Shown: positions 15,287 through 35,316 of the stretch, piece after piece | How the letters are laid out: each line of letters begins with the position of its first letter | Position numbering within the stretch: the stretch's first letter is position 1 | Assembly (NCBI GenBank): GCA_026929865.2 | Contig: CM049408.1 | Coordinates: forward strand, 21,869,001 to 21,933,000 | Direction: 5' to 3' | Length of the DNA stretch: 64,000 nt | DNA from: Hyperoplus lanceolatus | Lineage: Eukaryota > Chordata > Actinopteri > Uranoscopiformes > Ammodytidae | Notes under the pieces: model-generated | Database searches by the model: none | The model's input: the letters and a program-made list of their open reading frames with translations, nothing else | What the model was told of the DNA's origin: nothing | Translations under genes and position numbers: made by a program

Positions 15287-16528
15287 ATCACACACACTCG
15301 ACACACACGGAATAAAGAGGGCTGAAATAATAACATCACAAAGCCTGGCCCTCAAACAATCGTAACAAGGTTCAAAACGAGGCTATTTATGGCAGGGCTT
15401 TCTGGGCTGCATTACACCCTATCATCTGAATCTACCTCATGGCCGGCCCTTTCTCGCAGTATGAAGGCGACATTTACTACTTTGGCCAGTAAGCCACTGT
15501 TAATGAGCGCATTTACTAATCCATGAACCGGCCGCTACCTTCTGTTACATGATGTTGATGAGATTATAATCACCGTACGAATGCAACAGTCTGGCAACTC
15601 GCATGGACATGCTCCAACAGCAGCATACAAAAATAATTTGTGTGCATGTGAGAAAGAAAGATAATATTAACTCAATATCTGTCCTTAATGATCATATTTG
15701 GTGTGTATTCTCGTCCTCATCCCCATTTATGCATGTATCCATCAAACTTTAATCCAAGTTCTACAGACTGGAGTCTTTTTGAAGGCCACATCTATCCCAA
15801 AAAGAAGCCTTTGGGGAAAGAGTAAAAAGCAGTTCCCTGCCCTGATGGAGAGGGATGCCAGATTTGAGTATTCTGCAGTGCATCTACAGTATAAGTGGGG
15901 ACCTTGACAGATTGTCATCGTACCATCTGCACTAGTTGATAGTGCAGCTAAGATGAAAAAAATACTTTAGTGTGGTGCTTAAAAACTCCAGTATAGCAGG
16001 TCTCAGCAGCAGCAGCAGCAGCATTCAGATAATGATCTGTGAGTGACTGTATATGTGTGAATGTCTATGTGCAGCTCCACAGCACTGTGGGTCAGACTTC
16101 AGTGCATTTAGTGCTTGAGACGTTGGTATAGAAGTTCAAGATTTTTCACTGCAGTTGTGTTATATTATTCACTCTCTACTGAGCAACCCCTTCAGTTCAG
16201 CCACTGGAGAAGATCCCCGTGGACGCCCGACCGTGAAAATAAAAAATTCTCCCCTTTCTCTAGCCTCTGAAACCTTATGAAGGTTTAGTGTAAAGCCATG
16301 CTCCTCATAGAAACACGCACAAAGCAATTTCTTAGTGTTCTTAACTACCTATCGAGATAGCAGATGAATGGGGAAGATTCTAAGGGCCTGAATTAAAACA
16401 TAGAAAATAAAGAAATAAGACCGAAAAAAGCCCAGTCAAATGTATTTGTAATAGACCATTACATCTCACAAATTTGTGAGATGTAATACGATCTGTAAAT
16501 AATATGACACCAAAATATCATACATTAA

Positions 16529-16559
<31 letters not shown>

Positions 16560-18141
16560 TTTTCTTGATGCATAAAAAAAGAAAAAGAAAAAAGAGTAGC
16601 CTTCTCTTTCCTCCTACTTGAATAAGAAATACTACACATAGCCTGCAGGTTCTGAGAAAACAAACATCTGACAGTATTTCAACTGTGAGAAGTAAATGTG
16701 CACAAGTATCCAAATGTACACAGAGGGATGACAGGTGTTCAAACAGAAATCAATGTGCAGTGAAGGAGTAATATCACCTAATAATCCTACAAATATGATT
16801 TTAATGCCTTTATAGTGCCTTTAAATGTCACACAAAGCATTGTAGGCATAATAGATAGACTATTGTTGTTTTGGTGGCAGCATGGTTAATAGCTTATATA
16901 ACAGATGGAAACTGCCAACTGCACCATCTTCACAGCTGTATAGTGCAAAACAAATGCTTTTTCTCACCGTTGTGCATTTTGCTCGTTTCTGTCTTTTATG
17001 GAGCCCCTACGGTTCCAAAAGATGTTTCATTTTGTCTTGTGCGCATACAATCATTTGCTATAATTTCTCTAACACATTTAGATACAAAACAGACACCATA
17101 TAATGGAAGTAACTCAGTTAATCAAGTTTTATTTTCACTAAGGAAATGTAATTTAATGAAATTCTTGCCGCTTCCGCTCGTAGACAAGGGATTGTCATTG
17201 GCAGGAATCCCACAAGATATTAACTTTATGTGCACAAGATAATTAACTTTCACCTTTCGGGACTTTAGGGGCTCCAAAGTTTTGTCAAGTCATCGCAAAC
17301 CTTTTTTAAATTTTTTATTCCCCAAAACTTTTCAGGCGTCGGTCCTCCCAGAGATGATAACACACGGATGAATGAAGAGTGGGGAAAAGCAAAAAGACAG
17401 GACAAGGACTGAAACAAACCTTAAAACAGGAGAAGTCACTTAACTTCAGCTCTCAGCAACTGTATGTTGATTCTTTTATTTGCTATAATATGTTGGTGCT
17501 CCCCAACAGACTCAATAATGACTTTATAGCATTTATGGTATTTTTCTTTTTCTAGTCCTTACATTTCATTGGGGTGTTACACCATACAGAGTGCTGTTTC
17601 ACTCACATGCAATCACTGGTTGCACTAAAATGGTTTTATTATTGCTGTAATGTCCCTTTGGCAATCCATTGAATAGTGCGTTTATTTTTTATAGGCTACT
17701 TAATGTTAGTCATTGTGTTTGAATTCCCTAGAAATACATTGTCTTGTATGCCTGTTATTATGTTTTTCCATCCATATATAATGCAGTGCCTCTGCTTTTG
17801 CAATACTACTAACCCTTCTGTCACTAATGCAAACGTTCCAAGAAAATTATTATTGCTCAAAGCCTCATAGCAATAAAAACAACTTAGGTATTTACTTATT
17901 GCAAATCTTTTCCCCCCTGTTCACTCCATTTAAAAGAACTGTAGAAGGCAAAGCTGATAACATTCATGTGGCCACGGTCTGTTTGACTATACTGAAAGAT
18001 GCTGACACCACAACACTTCCTCTGTCATAATGTGTGCTATAGGTCATCTCTGTGCGAGAATAGAACATTTTATGCAGGAAGATCCCATGTGTCTTACCAT
18101 AGGGTTTGCCCCTGCATACTAAGAGTATCCTTATGCGTCTT
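13938..18141. other. Non-coding intergenic sequence with short microsatellites
   Basis: Small repeats only: (CTG)n near 14,760, (CA)n at 15,252-15,282, (CAG)n near 16,009-16,022 and (TG)n at 16,530-16,553. Open frames here show no recognisable domains and no splice context. Confidence 0.5.
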
Positions 18142-18259
18142 GCACACACACACACACACACACACACGCACCCACACACACACTCACAAACACACTCACA
18201 CACACACTTACTGATTGGAGTTCTTCCTCATCACACACACACACACACACACACACACG

Positions 18260-18308
<49 letters not shown>

Positions 18309-18331
18309 ACTGATTGGAGTTCTTCCTCATC
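18142..18331. repeat. Two-copy direct repeat of (CA)n plus a 22-bp unique block
   Basis: CTGATTGGAGTTCTTCCTCATC occurs at 18,211-18,232 and again at 18,310-18,331, period 99 bp, each copy preceded by a (CA)n run (18,142-18,209 and 18,233-18,305). This is a small tandem duplication with the microsatellite inside the unit. Confidence 0.9.
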
Positions 18332-19118
18332 AAGCAGATTTGTTCATGCATGTCAAACTTCGGCAATTTCTTGTGAATAAATGAGCTTACAGGCTTGGGT
18401 GGCCAAGCAGGCAGTCAAGTAACAGGTAAAAGACAAGAAGGTAAAAGGTCCAGGTTCGGGTGACAGGAGACACGATGGCAACATGGCAACTGAAGCTGAA
18501 CTTAGGGCAAATAACTACACCTGCAGAAATAAGTGTTGCACTCTGCATACAGCACATCATTTAGAGGATACCCTGCCCTGTTGGTAGAGCTATTTTAGTA
18601 AAGATAGAACAATAATTGTGGATCTTTCGAGCAGATTGCTACTGATTTAAAAAACTAACACTTCATGGCAGCATTGATCTTAATAAAAAATTAAAAAAAC
18701 GATTAGAGGAACCGTAAACTAAAAGGTCCTCCAAACTTAATGACAAAATCCGTTGTTAGTATTGTACTACAAAGATTGTGTTGACATGTTCCACAGTATC
18801 CTGCATATGATGCAGTGTTTGGATAATTCTTATTCTGGTTAAAAGCACATATGTTTTGAGAAACACAAATTGGAAAGTAAATGTTAAAAAAGAACATAAC
18901 CTTTCAAGTCAGTTCCAAACACATCTCAACGGGGGGATTAAACAATTTTTTGTAATAATGATCACATTCACGTCTTTTGAGGATATTGCAGTAATGATTG
19001 CTGCAGAGTATGTGTGTGTGTGTGTGTGTGTGTGCTGTTCCTCAGATGTGTCATCTCTCTAACTGTAATTCTGCCTCATGTTGGGATTGTGTCTAATCTC
19101 TTGGATGATGAAGAAGAC

Positions 19119-19675
19119 AAAACAATTCTATGGGAAGTTCTTCCATCTCTCTTTTTTGTTGCTATCTGCATCTTCATCCAAACCACGGGGTGTGGCTCCG
19201 ATCTCTAGCCCCCTTCTTCATCTCTGAGCAGAATACCAATCACATACTGGTGTCGGCCTACATGGACGACCAGTGGAGTGAATTGCTTTGATGTATGCAT
19301 AATTTGCATATTCAAAAGAGATTCCTCACAACCTCTGCACTGTCTTTTCTGCAGTGCAACCCAGTTAACAAGTACAACTCCAGCAAAAATTCCAAGAAAA
19401 CTCAGAGGACTTTTCCCCTGTGTTTCTGCAAGGCTACACATGTTACTCTTCCGACTCAGTCGGCAACAGAGATTGAGGGTATAACCAGGCCTGCCTTCCT
19501 ATAAGAAACCTAAATATCAATGGGAAGAAGAAGATATAGTTCCAGTTAAACTTCACAGTCTGCATCACCATCTTGTTTGGAACTACAAGTGAAGTGGCTT
19601 CAGTTAGCACGAGCCCCTTTGAGATGTACAGGTCAGCACAGCAACACCCCCACAAACCCAGGTGTCAAGAATGAG
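19119..19675 (+). pseudogene. Degraded glycosyltransferase family 92-like gene
   Basis: Plus-strand pieces in different frames line up in the order expected for a teleost GT92-domain (formerly DUF23) type II membrane protein. A hydrophobic anchor VLPSLFFVAICIFIQTTG lies at 19,135-19,190; then NHILVSAYMDDQWSE (about 19,235-19,283), IICIFKRDSSQPLHCLFCSA (about 19,302-19,365), LPIRNLNINGKKKI, and after a stop NFTVCITILFG followed by FEMYRSAQ. At least two frame changes and one stop break it, and the catalytic C-terminal half is absent. Such proteins transfer galactose in the Golgi in the one well-studied nematode member. The family call rests on remembered motifs. A profile search with PF01697 would decide it. 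Confidence 0.5.
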
Positions 19676-20470
19676 CCGCATAATTACTTTTATCCGACAC
19701 GGTATGAAGACAACAATAATCATATTGTAACCTCTTCAAAGGTACATTTGCAGTGAGAGCTGCACTGCATCACATAATAAGCATTTCTGTTACTACCGGG
19801 TAAGGATGTCATATTTTTGAAAGGTCAAGCTCCAATAAAACCCAAACTAACACATTATCTGTTTGAATTCATTTTGAACGCAGGGTGTCCAATCTTTCAG
19901 TGTAGTCTATATCATTGTTGGCCATCCAGATAATTGCAGTCTTACATGGTGAGTTTTTGGAGGTATCTATCCGTCCATAAATGTGCTTTCATCCATCCTG
20001 TTTTCACTGGCGGACCACTGTGTGCAAGTACAGTCTCAAAGAGCTGCTGGCTAATTATCTCATCTGGAGAAAACATTTATTTATGTGTACACTTTAATTA
20101 CGGGAAACTAAAATACAATTTAAACTAATAAGAGGGAACATCCTTCAGTGAAAAAATGCGTTATTGCATTCTCGAGATAACACTTTTGAGATATCATAAT
20201 TAACATGTGATCTGACATTAACAGCATTTAATATTATAAATAAGAGTAAACCACCTTTTTATGATAATACTATGTCTAGTATTGCATTCTCAAAACAAAG
20301 ATAATAAAGGTAACCTATTCCCAAATACTTATCATTATAATAAGAGGAACAAATCTATTGTTTCAAGAGATAATTAACAAAATGTTAACAAATGTTGTTA
20401 TCAAAAATAAAACCATTAAAAAATAACTCAGCACGTCAGTTCTCAGCTTCCGTTACAATGCTCTGTCTTG

Positions 20471-20509
<39 letters not shown>

Positions 20510-20512
20510 ACG
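20471..20512. repeat. (CA)n microsatellite
   Basis: CA run with CG interruptions at its right end. The flanking 19.7-20.6 kb is AT-rich with no gene seen. Confidence 0.93.
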
Positions 20513-20599
20513 CACCTTATTAGAATTATTTAAAAAATAAGTCACTCCACACATATTGGACTCGGACACATTTAAAAAAGCATCATCATTTGGAAACTA

Positions 20600-21408
20600 T
20601 TTATTGAACATTTGCAGCCAGATATCAGTTAAATACAGAACTTTCAATTCTCTCTTACATCCCCCAAACAGCAGGGACTGGCTCCGCTCCATTACACCGA
20701 GAGGAGGGAATGTTACAGGACTTGATAAGGCGCACACTATGCTGGAAGTCATTTGGCTTTACTTTTCTTTTGATAATAAAGAGAAACAAAATCTAAAGTC
20801 GGCCTCTTAAAAATGTCCAGCTCTGCGTCCTTCTTCCTCGCAGCTAGATCCTGCGCGTACACACACCATGGCAAAAAAAAAAAAAAGACAAGATAGGAGC
20901 CGAGAAGAGAAAACCAGTATTAGACGACTGAGAGACACACCCCCTATACTGAATGCGGTCTGGGTTTGTGTAGCCATGATTGAAAAGCTAAAAGTAAAAT
21001 GATCAACATGAATATATTAGAAAAAAAAATGGCAATTAGTCTTTAATAAACACCTCGTCTCAACCTACCTCCTAACAAGACCAGGGTTATAAATTAAAAC
21101 TGTCCAAATAAAATCAATCAACTTTTTTTCAAGATGTTGGGCCCCATTCAGTTCCATTTCAAGACTGGAAAAATCCTCATTGAAAAAAAACAACAACAAA
21201 TGGCACTTTTCAGTCTCTTGAACTGGAATCTAGAATATATCGACTTCAAATGGAATCGACCCCCAACCCTAAAATCAACTCTTTCTAATTTACATATATG
21301 GGTCAGGCGCTCTTCAAGCTTCCACCATTCTAACAGTTGGTCCCCACAGGACATGGGGGGGATAGGGACGGGGTTAAAGGGGAAGGGGGGGAGGGGGCTC
21401 TCTGGAGG
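20600..21408 (-). other. pdcd10: Probable 3' untranslated region of PDCD10
   Basis: Directly downstream (minus strand) of the PDCD10 stop codon. A minus-strand AATAAA is present at about 20,600-20,605, giving a 3' UTR near 0.8 kb. The true cleavage site is not determined; other AT-rich signals exist. Confidence 0.4.
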
Positions 21409-29535
<8,127 letters not shown>

Positions 29536-31137
29536 CCTCCAGGGAGGAGCCGCTCTTGGTGAGAAAGGTGAGGAGGAAACTGCAGCTCACGCACACTCAC
29601 ACATACACTCGCTCACCCACACACACTCACTCACACACTCATACACACTCTGGAAACCACGTGAGCTCCAGAGTGCCACAAACCTGCACAGAGTGACAAG
29701 GGGTAACAGCCGGGTATAAGTAAGATTTGGTTTGGCTGAGTTGTTAATAGATTATTAATCAATATGGAAAGACAGTCATTTAGTATACATAACACAGTAT
29801 ATATTTTTTTTTAAAGGATTATTATAAGGAATGGACAGAATCTGATCTAATACATCAATACTGGCATTGATCCTGACTTGATGAATGGGATCGGAATCGT
29901 ATACCGGCTATGATATGACGAATTTAGTTTATTTTGCTTAGTCATTACAGAATTCAGTTTTCAGTTATCAGTTACAATCATTCAATTACGGGTGGCTGCT
30001 GTGCTGACAGGTGGCACATCAATTATTGGACTCATGTTGCCATATATAAAAATAACTCCAGTGAGCTCCTCCTAGACAGGTATGAAGATTAGCACTTGTA
30101 TCGGATTGGTACGCGGTATCAGCTGATACCCCGAGTTCAGGCAATGGAATTGGTATGAGGAGATTTTTTTCTCTACTGCAATTTCATGGCACAGTTACAG
30201 GACACCTATCTGGTGACAGCAAGGCAAATGACATCAAACATACACTGGAATTTGCAGCAATGTAAATATATAAAGTATCGTCTTTAATAGTAATAATAAT
30301 AATATCTTAATTTGTATAGCACATTTGGTGCAAAGATGCAGCCAAAAGCTCTTTAAAGGATCAGATGAAAATAAACAATATGAGGAGAAATAAGAATAGC
30401 AAGTGAGAGAAAAAAAAACACACTAAAAAAGATGGGTCTCTGATGTCTTTTTTCAAATTCCAAAGGAGTTTGCTGTTCTATGATCAATGGGGAGGTTTGA
30501 AATGAAAGACCCCGTTTCCTGTTTGACTATTTTGATATATATACAAGACCGTCATTTATAAAGCAAGATAAACATAAGTGACAAAGTATTTTGTTTGGCA
30601 GTGCAGCTCAGCTCTTAGGTACCCTAGTAACTAATTGGTAAGCATTAAACTGGCATTTAGGTATGACGTTAGCGTTATCAAGTACTTGTGCCATTACTGA
30701 TCATTCTAAAAATATAAACTACACTGTGAGAGTACTGTTAATCAGGCAGTATGTGATGCGATGTCTGGCTAACATTGACGAACAGGTACCAGCTAGTTGG
30801 CTAACTGGACATGGCTAACAAAGTAGCTGATGTACCGTTAATTGGTGTTTGCGGTTTTGAATAAAGGTAAAATACTTCCAAAAGCAATTCTCGCTGACTA
30901 TACGGGATGAGTGTAGTGACACATTTATCGCGATCTAGCCGCAAATAGCCCCAGCTGGGGCCTACGGCCGACCAAATCGGTGATAGCGAGCTGCTAGCCT
31001 TTACCAGCGTAGCTAACGTGCTAGCTGCAGTTAACTGGAGATTTGTATTTGCTGACGAGTCAAAAACGCGTCAACAAACTGCTTAAGGAGACATGTGTGC
31101 ATCGGCATGTGAGTGTCAAACGTTAACTGGTATCTAC
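29536..31137. other. PDCD10 first intron and 5' flank of the start-codon exon
   Basis: A minus-strand acceptor-like CTCACCAAG (complement at about 29,557-29,565) lies upstream of the start exon. A CA/CT-rich patch is at 29,588-29,650. A stretch at 30,287-30,360 (AATTTGTATAGCACATTT, GCAAAGATGCAGC) resembles the 3' tail of a fish LINE/SINE in reverse orientation. No coding exon seen. Confidence 0.45.
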
Positions 31138-31255
31138 CTTTGGTCTGACTTCTTAAATGGGTTGGTCACGCCGTCGATTGCCTTTTAGCTGCTATGTTTT
31201 CTTTACAACTTAAGGCGGAAGTTTTTTAGGACTGGCCCGAGCGACATCTTCCGGA
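31138..31255 (-). other. pdcd10: Putative untranslated first exon of PDCD10
   Basis: On the minus strand, AGTCAGACCAAAG is followed by the donor-like GTAGATACC at 31,137 downward, just downstream of a promoter-like region and upstream of the coding start exon. Boundaries at the 5' side are a guess. RNA data would settle it. Confidence 0.45.
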
Positions 31256-31335
31256 CCGCCGCTACGTAAAATACACGCCCTCCAATCAGAGGTCCCGATG
31301 CATATAGATACTGTGACGTCACCTTATAAATAGGT
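31240..31335 (-). promoter_or_regulatory. Probable PDCD10 promoter with CRE, CCAAT and ETS-like sites
   Basis: A perfect palindromic CRE, TGACGTCA, is at 31,314-31,321; CCAATCAG at about 31,282-31,289; CTTCCGG (ETS core) at about 31,250. These sit within 200 bp of the putative first exon and are typical of housekeeping promoters. Assignment is inferred from position and motifs only. Confidence 0.45.
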
Positions 31336-31493
31336 AAATATCTATTATTGTGGCAATTTTTTGTTACTTTGTGGAAGTCTAAATACAGTTTACTGAAAGA
31401 AAAAAAAAACGTTGTATCTGGCCGTTATATGTAGGCTATGTTTTGTAAAATGTCTATTTATCTTGGCATATCATTATATTAATTGATTGCAAG

Positions 31494-31660
31494 ATTCAAG
31501 ATTTAAAGTGTTTATTGTTTATTGTTATATGCATGAAATTCTTCCTTTGTTTTCCACAGACTGTCAGAATTATGTACAAATGATGTTGTAGAATAGCAGA
31601 CAATAAAAATAAAAATAAAAATAAAAATAAAATAAAATAAATAAAGATAAAAATTATATT
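31494..31660. repeat. Transposon tail plus (AAAAT)n microsatellite
   Basis: GCAAGATTCAAGATTTAAAG and GAAATTCTTCC resemble the tail of a common fish LINE-derived repeat. It is followed by an (AAAAT)n run at 31,601-31,648. Confidence 0.5.
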
Positions 31661-32147
31661 TATCATTCATCATCGTCATCATAACCTGTATTTTTACTCT
31701 GTGATATATTAAGGTAGAATCCTCATTTACGAAACAGTTCAGTGAAAGAAAGAAAAATGCACAAAAAGATCACATGGCAACTATAAGCACTTTTCATTTG
31801 GTTGTGATTGAAAGAATGACTTGCTGAACTTAAACCTGATCAAATGTGGCTGATTTGACCTATTAGCAGAATTACTCAAATAAAACAAACAGTAGCCTAT
31901 GGTGGTGTTCCTTTTACCAAATACAGTATCTCACAAAAGTGAGTACACCCCTCACATTTCTTCACATTTTTCTTTATATCTTTCCATGGGACAACATTGA
32001 AGAAATGACACTTTGATACAATGTAAAGTAGTCAGTGTACAGCTTGTATAACAGTGTAAATTTACTGTCCCCTCAAAATAACTCGACACACAGCCATTAA
32101 TGTCTAAACTGCTGGCAACAAAAGTGAGTACACCCCTTAGAAAAAAT

Positions 32148-32477
32148 TTACAAATCGGGCCCAAAGTGTAAATATTTTGTGTGGCCACCATTATTTTCTA
32201 TCACTGCCTTAACCCTCTTGGGCATGTAGTTCACTAGAGCTTCACAGGTTGCAACTGGAACCCTCTTCCACCCATTTATGACAGCATCACAGAGCTGGTG
32301 GGTATTAAAGACCTTGCGCTCCTCCAACTTCTGTTTGAGGATGCCCCAAAGATGCTCAATAGGATTTAGGTCTGGAGACATGCTTGGCCAGGCCATAACC
32401 TTTACCCTCAGCTTTTTTAGCAAGCCACTGGTCGTCTTGGAGGTGTGTTTGGGGTCGTTATCATGTTGCAATACCAC
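32148..32477 (-). pseudogene. Tc1 transposase C-terminal fragment in the left arm, copy 1
   Basis: Minus-strand open frame of about 109 residues with HDNDPKHTSK (second catalytic Asp) and SPDLNPIEHLWG (the Glu of DDE), ending in the Tc1 C-terminus. It is a fragment only: no HTH and no first catalytic Asp. It is better preserved than its partner in the right arm, which has several stops. Confidence 0.85.
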
Positions 32478-32505
32478 CCTGCGGCCCAGTTTACGAAGGT
32501 TGAGT

Positions 32506-33335
32506 GCACGTGGTCAGCGTCGTACACAGAGGTTGGCTTTGGAAAATAGACGTATGAGTGCTGCCAGCATTGCTGAAGGGCTTGAAGGGGTGGGGGGTCA
32601 ACCTGTCAGTGCTCAGACCATACGCCGCACTCTGCATCATACTGGTCTGCATGGCTGTCATCCCAGAAGGAAGCCTATTCTAAAGATGATGCACAAGAAA
32701 CCCCACAAAAAGTTTGCTGAAGACAAACAGACTACGGACATGGATTACTGCAACCATGTCCTGTGGTCTGATGAGACCAAAATACATTTATTTGGTTCAG
32801 ATGGTGTTAAGAGTGTGGAGCGGCAACCAGGTGAGGAGTACAAAGACAAGTGTGTCTTGCCTAGAGTCAAGCATGGTGGTTGGAGTGTCATGGTCTGGGG
32901 CTGCATGAGTGCTGCCAGCACTGGGGATCTACAGTTCATTGAATTCTAACATGTACTGTGACATACTGAAGCAGAGCATGATCCCCTCCCTTCATAAACT
33001 GGGCCGCAGGGCAGTACTGCAACATGATAACGACCCCAAACACACCTCCGAATGACCACTGGCTTGCTAAAGAAGCTGAGGGTAAAGGTTATGGACTGGC
33101 CAAGCATGTCTCCAGTCTTAAACCCTATTGAGCATCTTTTGGGCATCCTCAAACGGGAGATGGAGGAGCGCAAGGACTCTAATATCCACCAGCTCCTTGA
33201 TGTCGTCATGAATGGGTAGAAGAGGGTTCCAGTTGCAACCTGTGAAGCTCTAGTGAACTGCATGCCCAAGAGGGTTAAGGCAGTGATAGAAAATAATGAT
33301 GGCAAAACAAAATATTGACACTTTGGGCCCAATTT
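32506..33335 (+). pseudogene. Tc1 transposase fragment, central and C-terminal parts, copy 1
   Basis: Plus-strand reading gives RRMSAASIAEGL and VSAQTIRRTLHHTGLHG (second HTH), SDETKIHLFGSDG (first catalytic Asp) and VKHGGWSVMVWGCMSA. It then stops at 32,947 and continues with several stops and frame changes through the KHTSE/NPIEHLLG region. The first HTH is absent because of the fold-back rearrangement. Confidence 0.85.
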
Positions 33336-33563
33336 GGAAATTTTTTCTTAGGGGTGTACTCACTTTTGTTGCCAACACTTTAGACATTAATGGCTGTGTG
33401 TCGAGTTATTTTGAGGGGACAGTAAATTTACACTGTTATACAAGCTGTACACTGACTACTTTACATTGTATCAAAGTGTCATTTATTCAGTGTTGTCGCA
33501 TGGAAAGATATAATGAAATATTTGAAGAAATGTTAGGGGTGTACTCACTTTTGTGAGATACTG

Positions 33564-34734
33564 TATTTGGTACCTTTTCACCAGAATAGGCATATATTGT
33601 TTATAAACTTTTACATAAAATGTATGGTTGAGATATGTTTCTGTGTCCATAAATTGCATCTTTTTTTTTAACCTTTATTTATACAGGTATATCCCATTGA
33701 GTCCGAAGACTCTTTTTCAAGGGAAACCTGTTCCCATTCCCACGTTACCTGTAGCGGAGGAAACTGGTGAATGTAGCTTACCGCGCTGATTTGCTTGTAT
33801 CAGAGGTGTCGGCCAGAACACCACTTATGGCCGAAAGCATCAAATTATAAGCATGAGACTAGGAGAAGGGGGAGTATAGTTTATCCGCTCTTTATTTCCT
33901 TCTTTACAGCAAGAGTACCTATTTGCAGACCCATGGGGGAAACCATTGAAAGTGGAGCTCCACCGGAAGCCACGCCCCGAACTCATTTCATTGGTCAGAA
34001 TTGTAACCTACTCTGAATTTGTTGTCTTCTTTTTGTTTTACTGCCGGAGTTCACCCAGCGGTGAATAATAATACACAGTTTCCACCGGTTATGGTGCTAG
34101 TACACAGTAAAATACGTCTGTTTGTTAAGGGTCCCACGTGGCCAGGACGGTGGTAAAAACTTGGGACCCTTATCAAACTGACGTATTTTACTGTTTACTA
34201 GCATCATAACCGGTGGAAACTGTGTATTATTATTCACCGCAAGGTGAACTCTGGCAGTAAAACAAAAAGAAGACAACAAATTCAGAGTAGGTTACAATTC
34301 TGACCAATGAAATGAGTTCGGGGCGTGGCTTCCGGTGGAGCTCCACTTTCAATGGTTTCCCCCATGGGTCTGCAAATAGGTACTCTTGCTGTAAAGAAGG
34401 AAATAAAGAGCGGATAAACTATACTCCCCCTTCTCCTAGTCTCATGCTTATAATTTGATGCTTTCGGCCATAAGTGGTGTTCTGGCCGACACCTCTGATA
34501 CAAGCAAATCAGCGCGGTAAGCTACATTCACCAGTTTCCTCCGCTACAGGTAACGTGGGAATGGGAACAGGTTTCCCTTGAAAAAGAGTCTTCGGACTCA
34601 ATGGGATATACCTGTATAAATAAAGGTTAAAAAAAAAGATGCAATTTATGGACACAGAAACATATCTCAACCATACATTTTATGTAAAAGTTTATAAACA
34701 ATATATGCCTATTCTGGTGAAAAGGTACCAAATA
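33564..34734. repeat. 1.17-kb palindrome (arms about 560 bp), copy 1
   Basis: The sequence from 33,564 inward is the reverse complement of that from 34,734 inward, with the symmetry centre at about 34,149 and an unmatched core of roughly 25-30 bp. Arms are identical over hundreds of bases but carry several differences near the centre. The symmetry runs on into the Tc1 ends on both sides. Within the arms, CTTTATTTATACAGGTATAT resembles a widespread fish repeat motif. No gene seen. Confidence 0.88.
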
Positions 34735-34958
34735 CAGTATCTCACAAAAGTGAGTACACCCCTAACATTTCTTCAAATATTTCATTATATCTTTCCATGC
34801 GACAACACTGAATAAATGACACTTTGATACAATGTAAAGTAGTCAGTGTACAGCTTGTATAACAGTGTAAAGTTACTGTCCCCTCAAAATAACTCGACAC
34901 ACAGCCATTAATGTCTAAACTGCTGGCAACAAAAGTGAGTACACCCCTTAGAAAAAAT

Positions 34959-35288
34959 TTACAAATCGGGCCCAAAGTGTAAATATTTTGTGTGGCCACC
35001 ATTATTTTCTATCACTGCCTTAACCCTCTTGGGCATGTAGTTCACTAGAGCTTCACAGGTTGCAACTGGAACCCTCTTCCACCCATTTATGACAGCATCA
35101 CAGAGCTGGTGGGTATTAAAGACCTTGCGCTCCTCCAACTTCTGTTTGAGGATGCCCCAAAGATGCTCAATAGGATTTAGGTCTGGAGACATGCTTGGCC
35201 AGGCCATAACCTTTACCCTCAGCTTTTTTAGCAAGCCACTGGTCGTCTTGGAGGTGTGTTTGGGGTCGTTATCATGTTGCAATACCAC
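34959..35288 (-). pseudogene. Tc1 transposase C-terminal fragment in the left arm, copy 2
   Basis: Identical in translation to the copy 1 fragment at 32,148-32,477 (109 residues with NDPKHTSK and NPIEHLWG). Confidence 0.85.
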
Positions 35289-35316
35289 CCTGCGGCCCAG
35301 TTTACGAAGGTTGAGT

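Larger units (their letters stand above)
31924..33563. mobile_element. Fold-back Tc1 element, copy 1 (569-bp arms)
   Basis: Both ends start CAGTATCTCACAAAAGTGAG and lie next to TA. The left 569 bp (31,924-32,492) is an inverted copy of the right 569 bp (32,995-33,563), leaving a 502-bp unique centre. The right arm and centre are the 3' part of a Tc1 element; the normal left half, including the transposase N-terminus, has been replaced by an inverted copy of the right half. It cannot encode transposase but both ends are present. Confidence 0.88.

Noticed and set aside
32278..32949. Single 223-residue plus-strand frame covering the Tc1 fold-back junction (and its copy at 35,089)
   Set aside because: Its first part is antisense of the left-arm transposase fragment and only the later part is true transposase; the open frame is accidental across the fold-back junction.
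33795..34503. Identical 73-residue frames on both strands of the palindrome
   Set aside because: They are the two mirror arms; no recognisable domain and no sign of expression.
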